Origin: Stutzerimonas nitrititolerans
GTDB lineage: Bacteria > Pseudomonadota > Gammaproteobacteria > Pseudomonadales > Pseudomonadaceae
Direction: 5' to 3'
DNA length: 64,000 nt
NCBI RefSeq assembly: GCF_003696285.1
Contig: NZ_RFFL01000006.1
Span: 1 to 64,000, forward strand
In this document: in pieces, positions 51,538 to 64,000 of the stretch
How the letters are laid out: every line of letters begins with the position of its first letter
Numbering within the stretch: the first letter of the stretch is position 1
The notes under the pieces: generated by a model
Told to the model about the DNA's origin: nothing
Databases searched by the model: none
Seen by the model: the letters and a program-made list of their open reading frames with translations, nothing else
Position numbers and translations under genes: made by a program

Positions 51538-52992
51538 CGGTGGCCTCCCAATCGTCCAGCGCGCTGGCGGCTTGATGAAGATCGGAGAAGGGCTGGCGCT
51601 CACCCTTGATCTCCTGGTAATCCTCGTGCCCCTTGCCTGCCAGCAGCAGCACGTCATCAAGGCGACTGCCGGCAATGCAGGCGGCGATGGCCTGGCCACG
51701 ACCGGGGATGAAACGCACCCGCTCCGGTGCAGTGAGGCCGCCCCGAATCTCGTCGCGTATCTGCGAGGGATCCTCGTTGCGCGGATTATCGTCGGTAACC
51801 ACTACCTCATCGGCCAGTCGCTCAGCCACGGCGGCCATCAACGGCCGCTTGCCGCGGTCCCGGTCGCCACCACAGCCGAACAGGCACAGCAGCTTGCCGC
51901 GGGTATGCGGACGCAGGGCTTCGAGGACCTTTTCCAGCGCATCGGGGGTATGCGCGTAGTCGACCACCACCAGCGGCCGCTCCCCACCACCCAGGCGCTG
52001 CATGCGGCCGATCGGCCCCTGCAATTCGGGCAGCACCGCCAGGATCTCGTCCAGCGGGTAATTCATGCCCAGCAGCGCGCCGATCGCGGCCAGCACGTTG
52101 CTCACGTTGAAACGCCCCAGCAAAGGACTGCGCCATGAGCGCTCGCCCTGGGGCGTGATCAGCCGGGCGCGAATGCCTTCGTCGTCCAGGTGCGCTTCCG
52201 GGCAGTACAGATAGGCCGAGGCATCTTCCAGGCTATAGGTGATCAGCCGCGACTCGGCTTCGACCGCCGCCAGAGTACGCCCGAACGCGTCGTCCAGATT
52301 GATAACCCGGCAGCTCAGCCCCGGCATGGCGAACAGGCTGGCCTTGACCGCGCCGTAGGCCTCCATGGAGCTGTGATAATCGAGGTGGTCGCGCGACAGG
52401 TTGGTGAACACCGCCACATCGAACGCCAACGCTGCGACACGCCCTTGCGCCAAACCGTGGGACGACACTTCCATCGCCACGGCGCGAGCGCCCTCCTTGC
52501 GCAGGCTGGCAAGATTGGCTTGCACGCCGATCGCATCGGGTGTGGTGTGGCGACCCAGTACCAACTCGCCATGGAAACCGGTACCCAGCGTGCCGATGAT
52601 GCCGCAGCGCTCACCGAGCCGATCGAGCGCCTGGGCGATCAGATAGCTGACGCTGGTCTTGCCGTTGGTGCCGGTCACGCCGGCCAGATGCAGGCTGCGG
52701 CTCGGCTCGCCGTAGAAGCGCCCGGCGATCGCCGAGAGCTGGCCGGCGAGCTGGCGCACCGGCACCAGCACGGCACTCGCGGCGCTGATGTCGGCAGCTC
52801 CTTCAGCCTCGTACGCCACCGCCGCAGCACCACGGGCGATCGCATCGGCGATATGCACGCGGCCATCCTGCTGCAATCCGGGTACTGCCAGGAAAAGATC
52901 ACCCGGGCGCACCATGCGACTGTCCAGGGTCAGCTCGCGAATCAGCACCGAACTGTCGGCCTGCGGCAACAATTGATTCAACGGCATCGGCA

Positions 52993-52993
<1 letters not shown>
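51530..52993 (-). CDS. murE: UDP-MurNAc-L-Ala-D-Glu-meso-diaminopimelate ligase
   Basis: The 487-residue Mur ligase adds meso-diaminopimelate. GVTGTNGKTSVSYLIAQ is the ATP loop, and the DNPRNEDP motif specifies diaminopimelate rather than lysine, fitting a Gram-negative wall. The ATG overlaps the ftsI stop. Confidence 0.97.
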
Positions 52994-55947
<2,954 letters not shown>

Positions 55948-55951
<4 letters not shown>

Positions 55952-56403
55952 AGGATTAGGTCACGCAGTTCGTCCGGCAGGCCGCCGGGTTGTTTGATGG
56001 CCGCCAGGTCCGCATCGGCTTGTGCGTTCCAGTCGTCCTCGTTCCACAGGATGAATTTGTTCAGTTGCCCCACCAGCATGGCTCGCTTGTCCAGGCCGGC
56101 GTATTCACGCAGACGCGGCGGCACCAGCACGCGACCGCTGCCATCCATTTCCAGATCCACGGCGTTACCAATCAGCAAACGCTGCAGACGGCGCGTTTCC
56201 TCGCGCAACGACGGCAGCTCGCGCAACTTGGCTTCGATCTGTTCCCACTCGGACAGGGGGTAAATACAGAGGCAGCGGTCGACGGCATCGATGGTGATGA
56301 TCAATTGCCCATCGCAACGCGAAATCAGCTCGTCACGATACCGGCTGGGCATGGCAAGCCGGCCTTTGGCGTCGAGACTGATGGCGTTTGCTCCGCGAAA
56401 CAC
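55948..56403 (-). CDS. mraZ: Transcriptional regulator MraZ
   Basis: The 151-residue protein has two SpoVT/AbrB-like halves ([20 protein letters not shown] and [19 protein letters not shown]). It forms rings, binds the repeats in front of its own gene and represses the dcw operon. The start codon is GTG, with AGAGGAAG upstream. Confidence 0.96.
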
Positions 56404-56434
56404 GGTTGCACTTCCTCTGAATTAGCTATCCCAG

Positions 56435-56470
56435 CCCATTTTTTTCCACTTCCTGCCACTTTTTACCACT
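56435..56470 (-). promoter_or_regulatory. MraZ operator: four TGG boxes at 10-base spacing
   Basis: On the minus strand TGG recurs exactly every 10 bases (AAGTGG, AGTGG, AGTGG, ATGGG), the array that MraZ is known to bind in other bacteria. It lies at about +1 to +36 of the predicted transcript and thus between promoter and GTG. Confidence 0.85.
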
Positions 56471-56477
56471 TGTGCGC

Positions 56478-56507
56478 ACTATAGAAATGCATCAGCCCCA
56501 CCGTCAA
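56478..56507 (-). promoter_or_regulatory. Promoter of the dcw cluster (Pmra)
   Basis: On the minus strand TTGACG and TATAGT are spaced by 18 bases just upstream of the MraZ boxes. The AT-rich stretch up to rnpB (56508-56696) holds no gene that I can support. Confidence 0.75.
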
Positions 56508-56696
56508 GGCGAGCCTGACGGGAAGAGCCTCTATATGTGGCGAATTTATCGATCAGGAGGGGGCTAAAAGCAGGCAAGGGAAGCGAAGGAAAGGAAGAAA
56601 GCCTTATCGCACGCACAGATGCGCCACAAAGTTAAAGTACTTTGTAAGCACAAATATCTTTTTGGACTTAGAGCGAAGGAAAGCGGAAGGAAAAGT

Positions 56697-57052
56697 CGGA
56701 GAGTCGATCTGTAAGCCGGGTTCTGTCGAGGACAGCCATTCCTCTACGACAGCCATCACTGACTGCCTCTAGCAACCTACCCGGATCCAGCGCGGGCCAC
56801 GCCAATGGATCCCTATTTGGTCTTGCTCCAAGTGGGGTTTACCTAGCCACGGACTGTTGCCAGCCGTGCGGTGCGCTCTTACCGCACCTTTTCACCCTTA
56901 CCGGCGCCGAAGCGCTTAGGCGGTTGTTTTCTGTGGCACTTTCCGTAGGCTCACGCCTCCCAGGCGTTACCTGGCACTTCGCCCTATGGAGCCCGGACTT
57001 TCCTCCCTCCCACTCTGAAACAGAGCGGAACAGCGACTGTCCGATCGACTCT
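56697..57052 (-). ncRNA. rnpB: RNase P RNA (catalytic subunit)
   Basis: The roughly 356-base RNA starts AGAGTCGATCGGACAGTCGC and ends with the pairing partner ending in GATCGACTCTCC. The conserved core segments are seen: GGAGGAAAGTCCGGGCTCCA near the 5' end, and GTAAACCCCACTTGGAGCAAGACC in the 3' half (the latter quoted across several paired blocks, from about 56815-56840). It is bacterial type A. It cleaves the 5' leader from pre-tRNA with RnpA. Confidence 0.96.
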
Positions 57053-57061
57053 CCGGGCGCA

Positions 57062-57090
57062 AGAGTATCGTTGCCGGTGGGCGACCGCAA
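57062..57090 (-). promoter_or_regulatory. Candidate rnpB promoter
   Basis: TTGCGG and TACTCT are spaced by 17 bases on the minus strand, about 10 bases ahead of the predicted RNA 5' end. Confidence 0.5.
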
Positions 57091-57148
57091 CCTGATATCA
57101 CGCGATGGCGACAGGAGCATCCACGGCATAAACCGTGATGCTCGAGGC

Positions 57149-58021
57149 TCAATCGTTTTTCTTCGTTTCCAGCGCGATCTGGTAAAGCAGGTTCTTGCGC
57201 ACACCGGTGATTTCCGCCGCCAGCGCAGCGGCGCGCTTGACCGGCAGTTCACCCAATAGCAACTCGAGTACCCGCCGCGCCTGGCCATCCACCGCTTCGT
57301 CACCTTGCGGCGCCTGCCAGCCGCCAACCACCAGCACGCACTCGCCCCGCCGCTGGTTGCCGTCAGCCTCGACCCAGGCACGCAACTGCGCCAACGGCAG
57401 CCCTTTGAGGGTCTCGAAGGTCTTGGTCAGCTCTCGCCCCAGCACCGCCGGACGCTCGGCGCCGAAAACGGCTTCGAGATCCATCAGGCATTCCAGGATA
57501 CGGTGGGGCGCCTCATAGAAGATCAGCGTTCGCGGTTCTTCCTTGAGCTGCTCGAGACGCGTGCGCCGCCCTGCCGCCTTCGCCGGCAGAAAGCCCTCGA
57601 AAACGAAACGATCCGAGGGCAGCCCCGCTGCCGACAGTGCAGCGATCAAGGCACAGGCACCGGGCAGCGGTACCACTCGAACACCCGCCGCACGCGCCTG
57701 CCGGACCAGGTGGTAGCCAGGATCGGAAATCAGCGGCGTGCCGGCATCGGAGATCAGTGCCACATCCTCACCCGCCTGCAAGCGGCTGAGGAAGCGGCCG
57801 CCCTGATCCCGCTCGTTGTGCTCATGGCAGGCCGCCAGGGGCGTAGTGATACCGAAATGCTGCAACAGGCGCGCCGAATGCCGGGTATCTTCCGCGGCGA
57901 TCAGACTCACCTCCGCCAATACCCTCAGCGCCCGCGCGCTGATGTCTTCCAGATTGCCGATTGGCGTGGCGACCACGAAGAGGGTGCCGGTGACGGAATT
58001 CACGACATCTTGCACAGTCAC
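57149..58021 (-). CDS. rsmI: 16S rRNA (cytidine-1402-2'-O) methyltransferase
   Basis: The roughly 290-residue enzyme (YraL) adds the ribose methyl to C1402, the same nucleotide modified by RsmH nearby. [39 protein letters not shown] and FYEAPHRI are signatures. The start is uncertain: GTG at 58021 has GAGG about 8 bases upstream, and GTG at 58003 is the next choice. It is divergent from lpoA. Confidence 0.9.
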   Translation of the reverse strand: MTVQDVVNSVTGTLFVVATPIGNLEDISARALRVLAEVSLIAAEDTRHSARLLQHFGITTPLAACHEHNERDQGGRFLSRLQAGEDVALISDAGTPLISDPGYHLVRQARAAGVRVVPLPGACALIAALSAAGLPSDRFVFEGFLPAKAAGRRTRLEQLKEEPRTLIFYEAPHRILECLMDLEAVFGAERPAVLGRELTKTFETLKGLPLAQLRAWVEADGNQRRGECVLVVGGWQAPQGDEAVDGQARRVLELLLGELPVKRAAALAAEITGVRKNLLYQIALETKKND

Positions 58022-58138
58022 ATCGGCTACCTCGAACACGGAAAGTGCGCATTGTAGCCCGTTTGGCCGCCGCAACATCGCCGCCCCGGTATCGCTTGGG
58101 TACAATCGCCCCTCGCTCGCGTTTTCAGGAATGACCTC

Positions 58139-59935
58139 ATGCCGGCTCGTTTATGCCCGATCATCCTCATCTGCCTTGCCGCCTTACTGGCAGCTTGCGC
58201 CAGTTCGCCGACATCCACTCTTGGCGAATTGCCACGCACGCCCCAGGCGACAACGCAACAGCTGCTGGAGCAGGCCGACAGCAGCGATCCGCAGAAAGCC
58301 GCGCTGTTGCGCCTTTCGGCATCCGACCAGAGCTTCCAGCAAGGCGACCTGGCCAAGTCTCGGGAAATTCTCGCCCTGGTGCCGCTCGAGCAACTGCCAC
58401 CGGCGCAGCAGATTTTCGCCAGCACCCTGCGGGCCGAACTGGCTCTCGCCGCGAACGATCCTCAACAGGCCTTGCAAGCGCTACAGCACGTCGCCTTCGA
58501 GCGGCTTGGCGAATTGCCCGTCGAGCAGCAGGTACGCAGCCAGCTCGTCAGCGCCAAGGCGCTGGAAGCCAGTGATCAGCCCCTCGCCGCCGCCCGCGAA
58601 CGTATCTTCATCGCGCCACTGCTGAGTGGCGAAGAGGCGCAGAGCAACCACGAAACCATCTGGCGACTGGTCTCCGGGCTGCCGGTAACCACCCCTCAGG
58701 ACTCCACCGATCCCGATCTCTCCGGCTGGCTGGCATTGGCTCGCTCGGTAAAACAGGCCGGCACCCTTGGCCAGCAACAACGGGCCATCGATAATTGGGT
58801 CCAGCAGAATCCACAGCACCCGGCCGCACAGCAGCTGCCAGAACCGCTGGTCATGCTCCGCGAACTGGCAGACCGCCCACTGACACATGTCGCCTTGCTG
58901 CTGCCGATGGACGGCCCGCTGGCCGGCGTGGCACGCGCGCTGCGCGACGGCTTCCTGGCTGCCCATCTGCAGGCACACCCCGAGGGCTCCGAGCTGCAGA
59001 TCGAGTTGTACGACAGCACGCGCCTCGGCTCGCTAGACACCTTCTACCGACAGGCACAGGCCGCGGGCGTGCAACTGGTAGTCGGCCCCCTGGAAAAGAA
59101 CCTGGTGCGCCAGCTCAGCGAGAAGGACGAACTGCCCATCACCACCCTTGCGCTGAACTACAGCGACGCGGGCCAGACTACCCCTCCTCAGCTGTTCCAG
59201 TTCGGCCTGGCCGCCGAGGATGAAGCACGCGAGGTTGCACGCCGTGCCTGGGCCGACGGTCATCGCCGCGCCATCGCCCTGACGCCTCGCGGCGAATGGG
59301 GTGCACGCGTGCTCGACGCCTTCCGGCGCAGCTGGGAAGAAGCCGGCGGCACGCTGGTGGCCGCGCAGGCGCTGGCGGAACCGGTGGAAATGGCCAACCA
59401 GATCGCCAGCATCCTGCAGATTCGAAACGGCGAAAGCCGCAGCCAGAGCACCGACGGATCGGCAACCCAGCCCACACGCCGCCAGGACGTGGACTTCCTG
59501 TTCCTTGCCGCCACGCCGCAGCAGGCCCAGCAGGTCAAACCCACATTGATCTTCCAGTACGCAGGCGACCTGCCGGTTTACGCCACCTCTCATCTGCACG
59601 CGGCCAACGAGAACCGCAGCCAGTACCTGGACCTGGAAGGCATCCGCTTTGCCGAGACCCCCTGGCTGCTCGACCCTCAGCTACCGCTACGCCAGCAGGT
59701 GGAGCGCCAGTGGCCTCAGGCCGGCGGCAGCCTTGGCCGCCTCTACGCGATGGGTGCCGATGCTTATCTGCTGGCTCCGCGCCTGAACCAGCTGCTGGCG
59801 CTGCCAGACACCCAGCTCGAAGGCATGTCCGGCGTGCTCACCCTCAACCCGGCACAGCGTATCGAACGACAGCTGCCATGGGCCGAGTTCCAGGACGGCG
59901 AAGTCCACAGCCTCACGGATTATCCCGTTGAGTAA
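58139..59935 (+). CDS. lpoA: LpoA-like outer-membrane lipoprotein, activator of a class A PBP
   Basis: The 598-residue lipoprotein (lipobox LLAAC, Cys20) has a TPR-like helical N-terminal part (about 35-255) and a C-terminal periplasmic-binding-protein-like LppC domain ([23 protein letters not shown] and onward). In enterics LpoA activates PBP1A through the outer membrane. AGGA lies 8 bases before the ATG, with TACAAT at 58101-58106 as a possible -10. yraN starts within its last codons. Confidence 0.93.
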   Translation: MPARLCPIILICLAALLAACASSPTSTLGELPRTPQATTQQLLEQADSSDPQKAALLRLSASDQSFQQGDLAKSREILALVPLEQLPPAQQIFASTLRAELALAANDPQQALQALQHVAFERLGELPVEQQVRSQLVSAKALEASDQPLAAARERIFIAPLLSGEEAQSNHETIWRLVSGLPVTTPQDSTDPDLSGWLALARSVKQAGTLGQQQRAIDNWVQQNPQHPAAQQLPEPLVMLRELADRPLTHVALLLPMDGPLAGVARALRDGFLAAHLQAHPEGSELQIELYDSTRLGSLDTFYRQAQAAGVQLVVGPLEKNLVRQLSEKDELPITTLALNYSDAGQTTPPQLFQFGLAAEDEAREVARRAWADGHRRAIALTPRGEWGARVLDAFRRSWEEAGGTLVAAQALAEPVEMANQIASILQIRNGESRSQSTDGSATQPTRRQDVDFLFLAATPQQAQQVKPTLIFQYAGDLPVYATSHLHAANENRSQYLDLEGIRFAETPWLLDPQLPLRQQVERQWPQAGGSLGRLYAMGADAYLLAPRLNQLLALPDTQLEGMSGVLTLNPAQRIERQLPWAEFQDGEVHSLTDYPVE

Positions 59936-60293
59936 AGACAGCCGGGACAGCGGCCGGACTGCCGAGGAGTTCGCCGAGGGTTATTTGCAGCGTCAGGGCC
60001 TACGCCTGCTCCAGCGTAACTGGACATGTCGCTGCGGAGAGCTCGATCTGGTCATGCTCGATGGCGATACAGTAGTATTCGTCGAGGTTCGTTACCGCCG
60101 CTACCGCGCCTGGGGTGGCGCCCTGGAAAGCGTCGACCTGCGCAAACGGCAGAAGCTGATCAAGGCCGCCCAGCTGTTTCTTCAGCAGGAAAGCCGCCTG
60201 GCGAAGCATCCATGCCGCTTCGATGTCATAGCCATTGGCCAGGCCGGAAAAGAGCAGGAGCCGAACTGGATCCGCAACGCTTTCGACAGCTGA
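59928..60293 (+). CDS. yraN: YraN-family (UPF0102) nuclease-fold protein
   Basis: The 121-residue protein has the restriction-endonuclease-like fold of UPF0102: G-x-x-AE-x-x-A near the start, then R-N-W-x-C-x-x-GELDLVMLDGDTVVFVEVR, which supplies the E-D-E-V-K-like active-site pattern (Lys is Arg here in VEVRYR, as in many members). The function is unknown, perhaps DNA processing. The start is TTG, overlapping lpoA by eight bases. Confidence 0.88.
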   Translation: MSKDSRDSGRTAEEFAEGYLQRQGLRLLQRNWTCRCGELDLVMLDGDTVVFVEVRYRRYRAWGGALESVDLRKRQKLIKAAQLFLQQESRLAKHPCRFDVIAIGQAGKEQEPNWIRNAFDS

Positions 60294-61564
<1,271 letters not shown>

Positions 61565-61573
61565 CACCGTCGA

Positions 61574-61614
61574 CTGGAGCGTCGCGACAGGCTCATGCCT
61601 TGTCGCACCTCCAG
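61574..61614. terminator. Hairpin between convergent dolP and sspB
   Basis: CTGGAG ... CTCCAG encloses GCGACAGG ... CCTTGTCGC, a two-part stem of about 14 pairs in the 65-base convergent gap. There is no T tract on either side, so it is only a possible bidirectional terminator. Confidence 0.45.
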
Positions 61615-61629
61615 CGCCGCCACGCCACG

Positions 61630-62034
61630 TTACTTGACGACCTTGAGACTTGGGCGGCCGGCCGGGCGATTGCCTTCACCTTCCGGAACAGGGCCATCTC
61701 CGTCGGGCGTGTCTTCGGGCGGTGTTGGCTCGATCTCGAATACCATTCCCTGGCCATTCTCACGCGCGTAAATCGCCATCACCGCCGCACAAGGCACATG
61801 CAGATTGTGCGGCACGCCGCCGAAACGCCCATCGAAACTGACGGCATCGTTACCCAGCTGCAGGTTACGCACCGCACCGGGCGCCACGTTGAGCACGATC
61901 TGGCCGTCGCTGACGAAACCCGGCGGCACCTGCACACCGGGATACTCGGCATTTACCAGCATGTGCGGCGTGCATTCGCTGTCGACGATCCACTCATACA
62001 GCGCGCGAATCAGATAAGGGCGACTTGACGTCAT
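61630..62034 (-). CDS. sspB: ClpXP protease specificity-enhancing factor SspB
   Basis: The 134-residue adaptor delivers ssrA-tagged proteins to ClpXP. The substrate-binding domain starts [18 protein letters not shown] and includes [14 protein letters not shown]; the acidic tail ends in GRPSLKVVK, the ClpX-binding peptide. The start overlaps the sspA stop. Confidence 0.95.
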   Translation of the reverse strand: MTSSRPYLIRALYEWIVDSECTPHMLVNAEYPGVQVPPGFVSDGQIVLNVAPGAVRNLQLGNDAVSFDGRFGGVPHNLHVPCAAVMAIYARENGQGMVFEIEPTPPEDTPDGDGPVPEGEGNRPAGRPSLKVVK

Positions 62035-62663
62035 GAGGGCCTCTCTTGGCGCATATCGCGCTCAACGGCGGAAAGACTGGCCTGGAAGGCCGCACGCGCG
62101 AAATTGCGTTCCATGTAGTCGAGCATCGGCTTGGCCGCACCCGGCAACTCGATGCCGAGTCTGGGCAAACGCCAGAGGATAGGCAACAGGCAGCAGTCGA
62201 CCAGACTGATTTCTTCGCTCATGAAATAGGCCATCTCGGCGAATATCGGCGACACCCCGGTCAGGCTCTCCCGCAGCTCCTTGCGCAACTGCAGCCGAAT
62301 CGAGTCGCTGGTGCGGCTGTCGCCGATGCGATCGACCAGGGCGCACCAGTCGCGCTGGACGCGGTGCATCAGCAGGCGCGTATTGGCACGCGCCACCGGA
62401 TAGACCGGCAATAACGGCGGGTGCGGATAACGCTCCTCAAGATACTCGGTAATCACGTTGGGCTCGTAGAGCGCCAAGTCACGATCCACCAGGGTAGGCA
62501 CGCTGGAATACGGGTTCACCTCAGCCAGCTTGATCGGGCAGTGACCAGGCTCCACGTCGATGATATCGACACTGACGCCTTTCTCGGCGAGCACGAAACG
62601 CACGCGATGGGAATAGTGGTCGGCGGGATCGGAATAACAGGCCAACCTGTTGGTTGCGGCCAT
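62031..62663 (-). CDS. sspA: Stringent starvation protein A
   Basis: The 210-residue glutathione-transferase-fold protein binds RNA polymerase and adjusts stationary-phase and virulence transcription. [24 protein letters not shown] is the thioredoxin-like start, without a catalytic Cys typical of redox GSTs. AGGAGG lies 5 bases before the ATG. It follows the petC terminator. Confidence 0.95.
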   Translation of the reverse strand: MAATNRLACYSDPADHYSHRVRFVLAEKGVSVDIIDVEPGHCPIKLAEVNPYSSVPTLVDRDLALYEPNVITEYLEERYPHPPLLPVYPVARANTRLLMHRVQRDWCALVDRIGDSRTSDSIRLQLRKELRESLTGVSPIFAEMAYFMSEEISLVDCCLLPILWRLPRLGIELPGAAKPMLDYMERNFARAAFQASLSAVERDMRQERPS

Positions 62664-62695
62664 GGCCCCTCCTCACTTGAATTATCGAATAGCAG

Positions 62696-62725
62696 AAAAA
62701 AGCGCGCGCCCATGAGGGCGCGCGC
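62696..62725 (-). terminator. Terminator of the petABC operon
   Basis: On the minus strand GCGCGCGCCC-TCAT-GGGCGCGCGC is followed by TTTTTT, 25 bases past the petC stop. Confidence 0.92.
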
Positions 62726-62749
62726 GATGTACCACGAAACAGCGGTCTG

Positions 62750-63529
62750 TCAGTGCACGTCTTTCCAGTACTCGCGCTTGAGCAAGTAGGCAAACACGAA
62801 GAAGACGGCAAGGAACAGCAGCACGTAAGTGCCGATACGCTGGCTTTCCAGTTTCACCGGGTTGGCGGAGTAGGCCAGGAAGGTCACCAGATTCTTGATC
62901 TTCTCGTCGTACTCGGCCTCGCTCAGCGTACCGGTACCCGGCTCGATGATTTTCTGATCACAAGCTTCCTGAGTGATCGGCGTACCGGTCAACGGATCGA
63001 ACTGCTTGCGACCATTCTCCACCACCTGAACCTGGGTGCACCCAACGATGCGGTTACCTTGCAACGGAGCGAGCACATGCGGCATGCCCACGTTCGGGAA
63101 CACTTCGTTGTTGACGCCGTAGGGACGCGCCGGGTCGACATAGAAGCTGCGCATGTAGGAGTACAGCCAGTCGTTGCCGCGCACGCGCGCAACCAGAGTC
63201 AGATCCGGCGGAGCAGCGCCGAACCAGCCCTTGGCGTCCTGGGGCTCCATGCCGATGCGCATGTGGTCGCCGATCTTGGCATCGCTGAAGACGACATTAT
63301 CCATCATCACTTCAGGCGGAATGCCCAGGTCGGTGGCGACGCGCTCGTAACGCTGGAACTTGGCGCTATGGCAGCCCATGCAGTAGTTGGCGAATGTCTT
63401 CAGGCCATCCTGCATGGCAGCCTTGTCGGTCAGGTCGATATCGACCTTGTCGAGCTCTACTGCCGGGCCTGCTGCAAAGGAGAAGGCCGGCAGAATTGCA
63501 AGAATCAATGCAGCAAATTGCTTTTTCAT
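62750..63529 (-). CDS. petC: Cytochrome c1 of the bc1 complex
   Basis: The 259-residue protein has a signal peptide (about 1-20), a heme-binding CMGCH (Cys50, Cys53, His54), a Met ligand region in NVGMPHVLAPLQG, and a C-terminal membrane anchor (YVLLFLAVFFVFAYLL). It passes electrons from the Rieske protein to soluble cytochrome c in the bc1 complex. Its ATG overlaps the petB stop. Confidence 0.95.
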   Translation of the reverse strand: MKKQFAALILAILPAFSFAAGPAVELDKVDIDLTDKAAMQDGLKTFANYCMGCHSAKFQRYERVATDLGIPPEVMMDNVVFSDAKIGDHMRIGMEPQDAKGWFGAAPPDLTLVARVRGNDWLYSYMRSFYVDPARPYGVNNEVFPNVGMPHVLAPLQGNRIVGCTQVQVVENGRKQFDPLTGTPITQEACDQKIIEPGTGTLSEAEYDEKIKNLVTFLAYSANPVKLESQRIGTYVLLFLAVFFVFAYLLKREYWKDVH

Positions 63530-64000
63530 CAGCCATCCACCCTTTGCGGAACCACTTTGGTCTTCTCGATCTTGGTGTAGAACGGCATCAGGATGAAGTA
63601 GCCGAAGTAGATAGCTGTACAGATCCGCGATACCAGTGTGCGCTCAGGCGTCGGAGACAACACGCCAAGCACGCCGAGAATGATGAAAGAGATGCAGAAC
63701 ACCACCAGCGCGACCTTGCTCATCCAGCCCTTGTAGCGCATGGACTTAACCGGGCTGCGATCCAGCCACGGCAGGACGAACAGCACCGCGATGGCACCAC
63801 CCATGGCGATGACGCCGAGCAGCTTGTCCGGGACGGCACGCAGAATCGCGTAGTACGGGGTGAAGTACCAGACCGGCGCGATGTGCTCTGGTGTCTTCAG
63901 CGCGTTGGCTTCTTCAAAGTTCGGCTTCTCGAGGAAGTAACCACCCATTTCCGGGAAGAAGAACACCACGGCACAGAACACGAACAGGAACACCACCACA
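63529..64000 (-). CDS. petB: Cytochrome b of the bc1 complex (partial, N-terminus beyond the window)
   Basis: About 157 C-terminal residues are present and the gene runs off the right edge. The Qo-site motif reads APVWYFTPYYAILRA, a PVWY form of the usual PEWY. Three further hydrophobic helices follow. It is coupled to petC by a four-base overlap, as in a petA-petB-petC operon. Confidence 0.93.
   Translation of the reverse strand, partial: VVVFLFVFCAVVFFFPEMGGYFLEKPNFEEANALKTPEHIAPVWYFTPYYAILRAVPDKLLGVIAMGGAIAVLFVLPWLDRSPVKSMRYKGWMSKVALVVFCISFIILGVLGVLSPTPERTLVSRICTAIYFGYFILMPFYTKIEKTKVVPQRVDG

Overview
The window reads as a chromosome segment of a Pseudomonas-type gammaproteobacterium (Pseudomonas in the broad sense, possibly a stutzeri/mendocina-like lineage). 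The evidence is high GC, strong Shine-Dalgarno sites, a PrrF-type iron sRNA, a RetS hybrid sensor, and long runs of genes in the order I remember from P. aeruginosa. I see no rRNA, tRNA, prophage, transposase or CRISPR array. Most of the window is conserved housekeeping DNA. The variable part lies mainly at 26.4-37 kb.

Layout. (1) 0-6.4 kb, minus strand: ilvI-ilvH-ilvC with a structured leader, then pssA, msrP and msrQ. (2) 6.4-13.7 kb: a DUF4124 protein, a YqcC-like protein, a TPR lipoprotein, mrcB, an APH/P-loop fusion protein, a TfoX C-terminal protein, the cNMP-binding protein CbpA and one Fur-boxed prrF sRNA. (3) 13.7-26.4 kb: a lone phuW-like ChaN lipoprotein, a small Rieske protein, dsbD, aroQ, accBC, prmA, a DUF3426 protein, dusB-fis, purH and purD, with hairpin repeats between several genes. 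(4) 26.4-37 kb, accessory: a repeat element, an MHS-type MFS transporter, retS, a CYP152-type P450 peroxygenase, two membrane proteins, an AEC transporter and a lone rmlD. (5) 37-38.6 kb: a stress cluster of osmE, a Rho_N-domain basic protein, a 45-residue ORF and a ferritin-like protein. (6) 38.6-56.5 kb, minus strand: the complete dcw division and wall cluster, mraZ-rsmH-ftsL-ftsI-murE-murF-mraY-murD-ftsW-murG-murC-ddlB-ftsQ-ftsA-ftsZ, plus lpxC. (7) 56.7-64 kb: rnpB, rsmI, lpoA-yraN-diaA-dolP, sspA-sspB, petC and the 3' part of petB.

How the genes work together. The dcw cluster makes lipid II and the divisome, and MrcB with the LpoA-like lipoprotein adds the class A synthase arm. AccBC, PssA and LpxC supply fatty acid, phospholipid and lipid A synthesis. 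PrrF, PhuW and the ferritin-like protein point to iron control. RetS is the GacS antagonist controlling lifestyle switching. MsrPQ and DsbD serve periplasmic thiol and methionine redox.

No clearly new multi-gene system is evident. The best leads are an inverted repeat lying on the retS -35 element, the transporter inserted between purD and retS next to a repeat, the candidate attenuator ahead of ilvI, the prrF-phuW pair without the rest of the phu genes, the CYP152 enzyme with Gln at its key pocket position, and a related pair of long intergenic inverted repeats.
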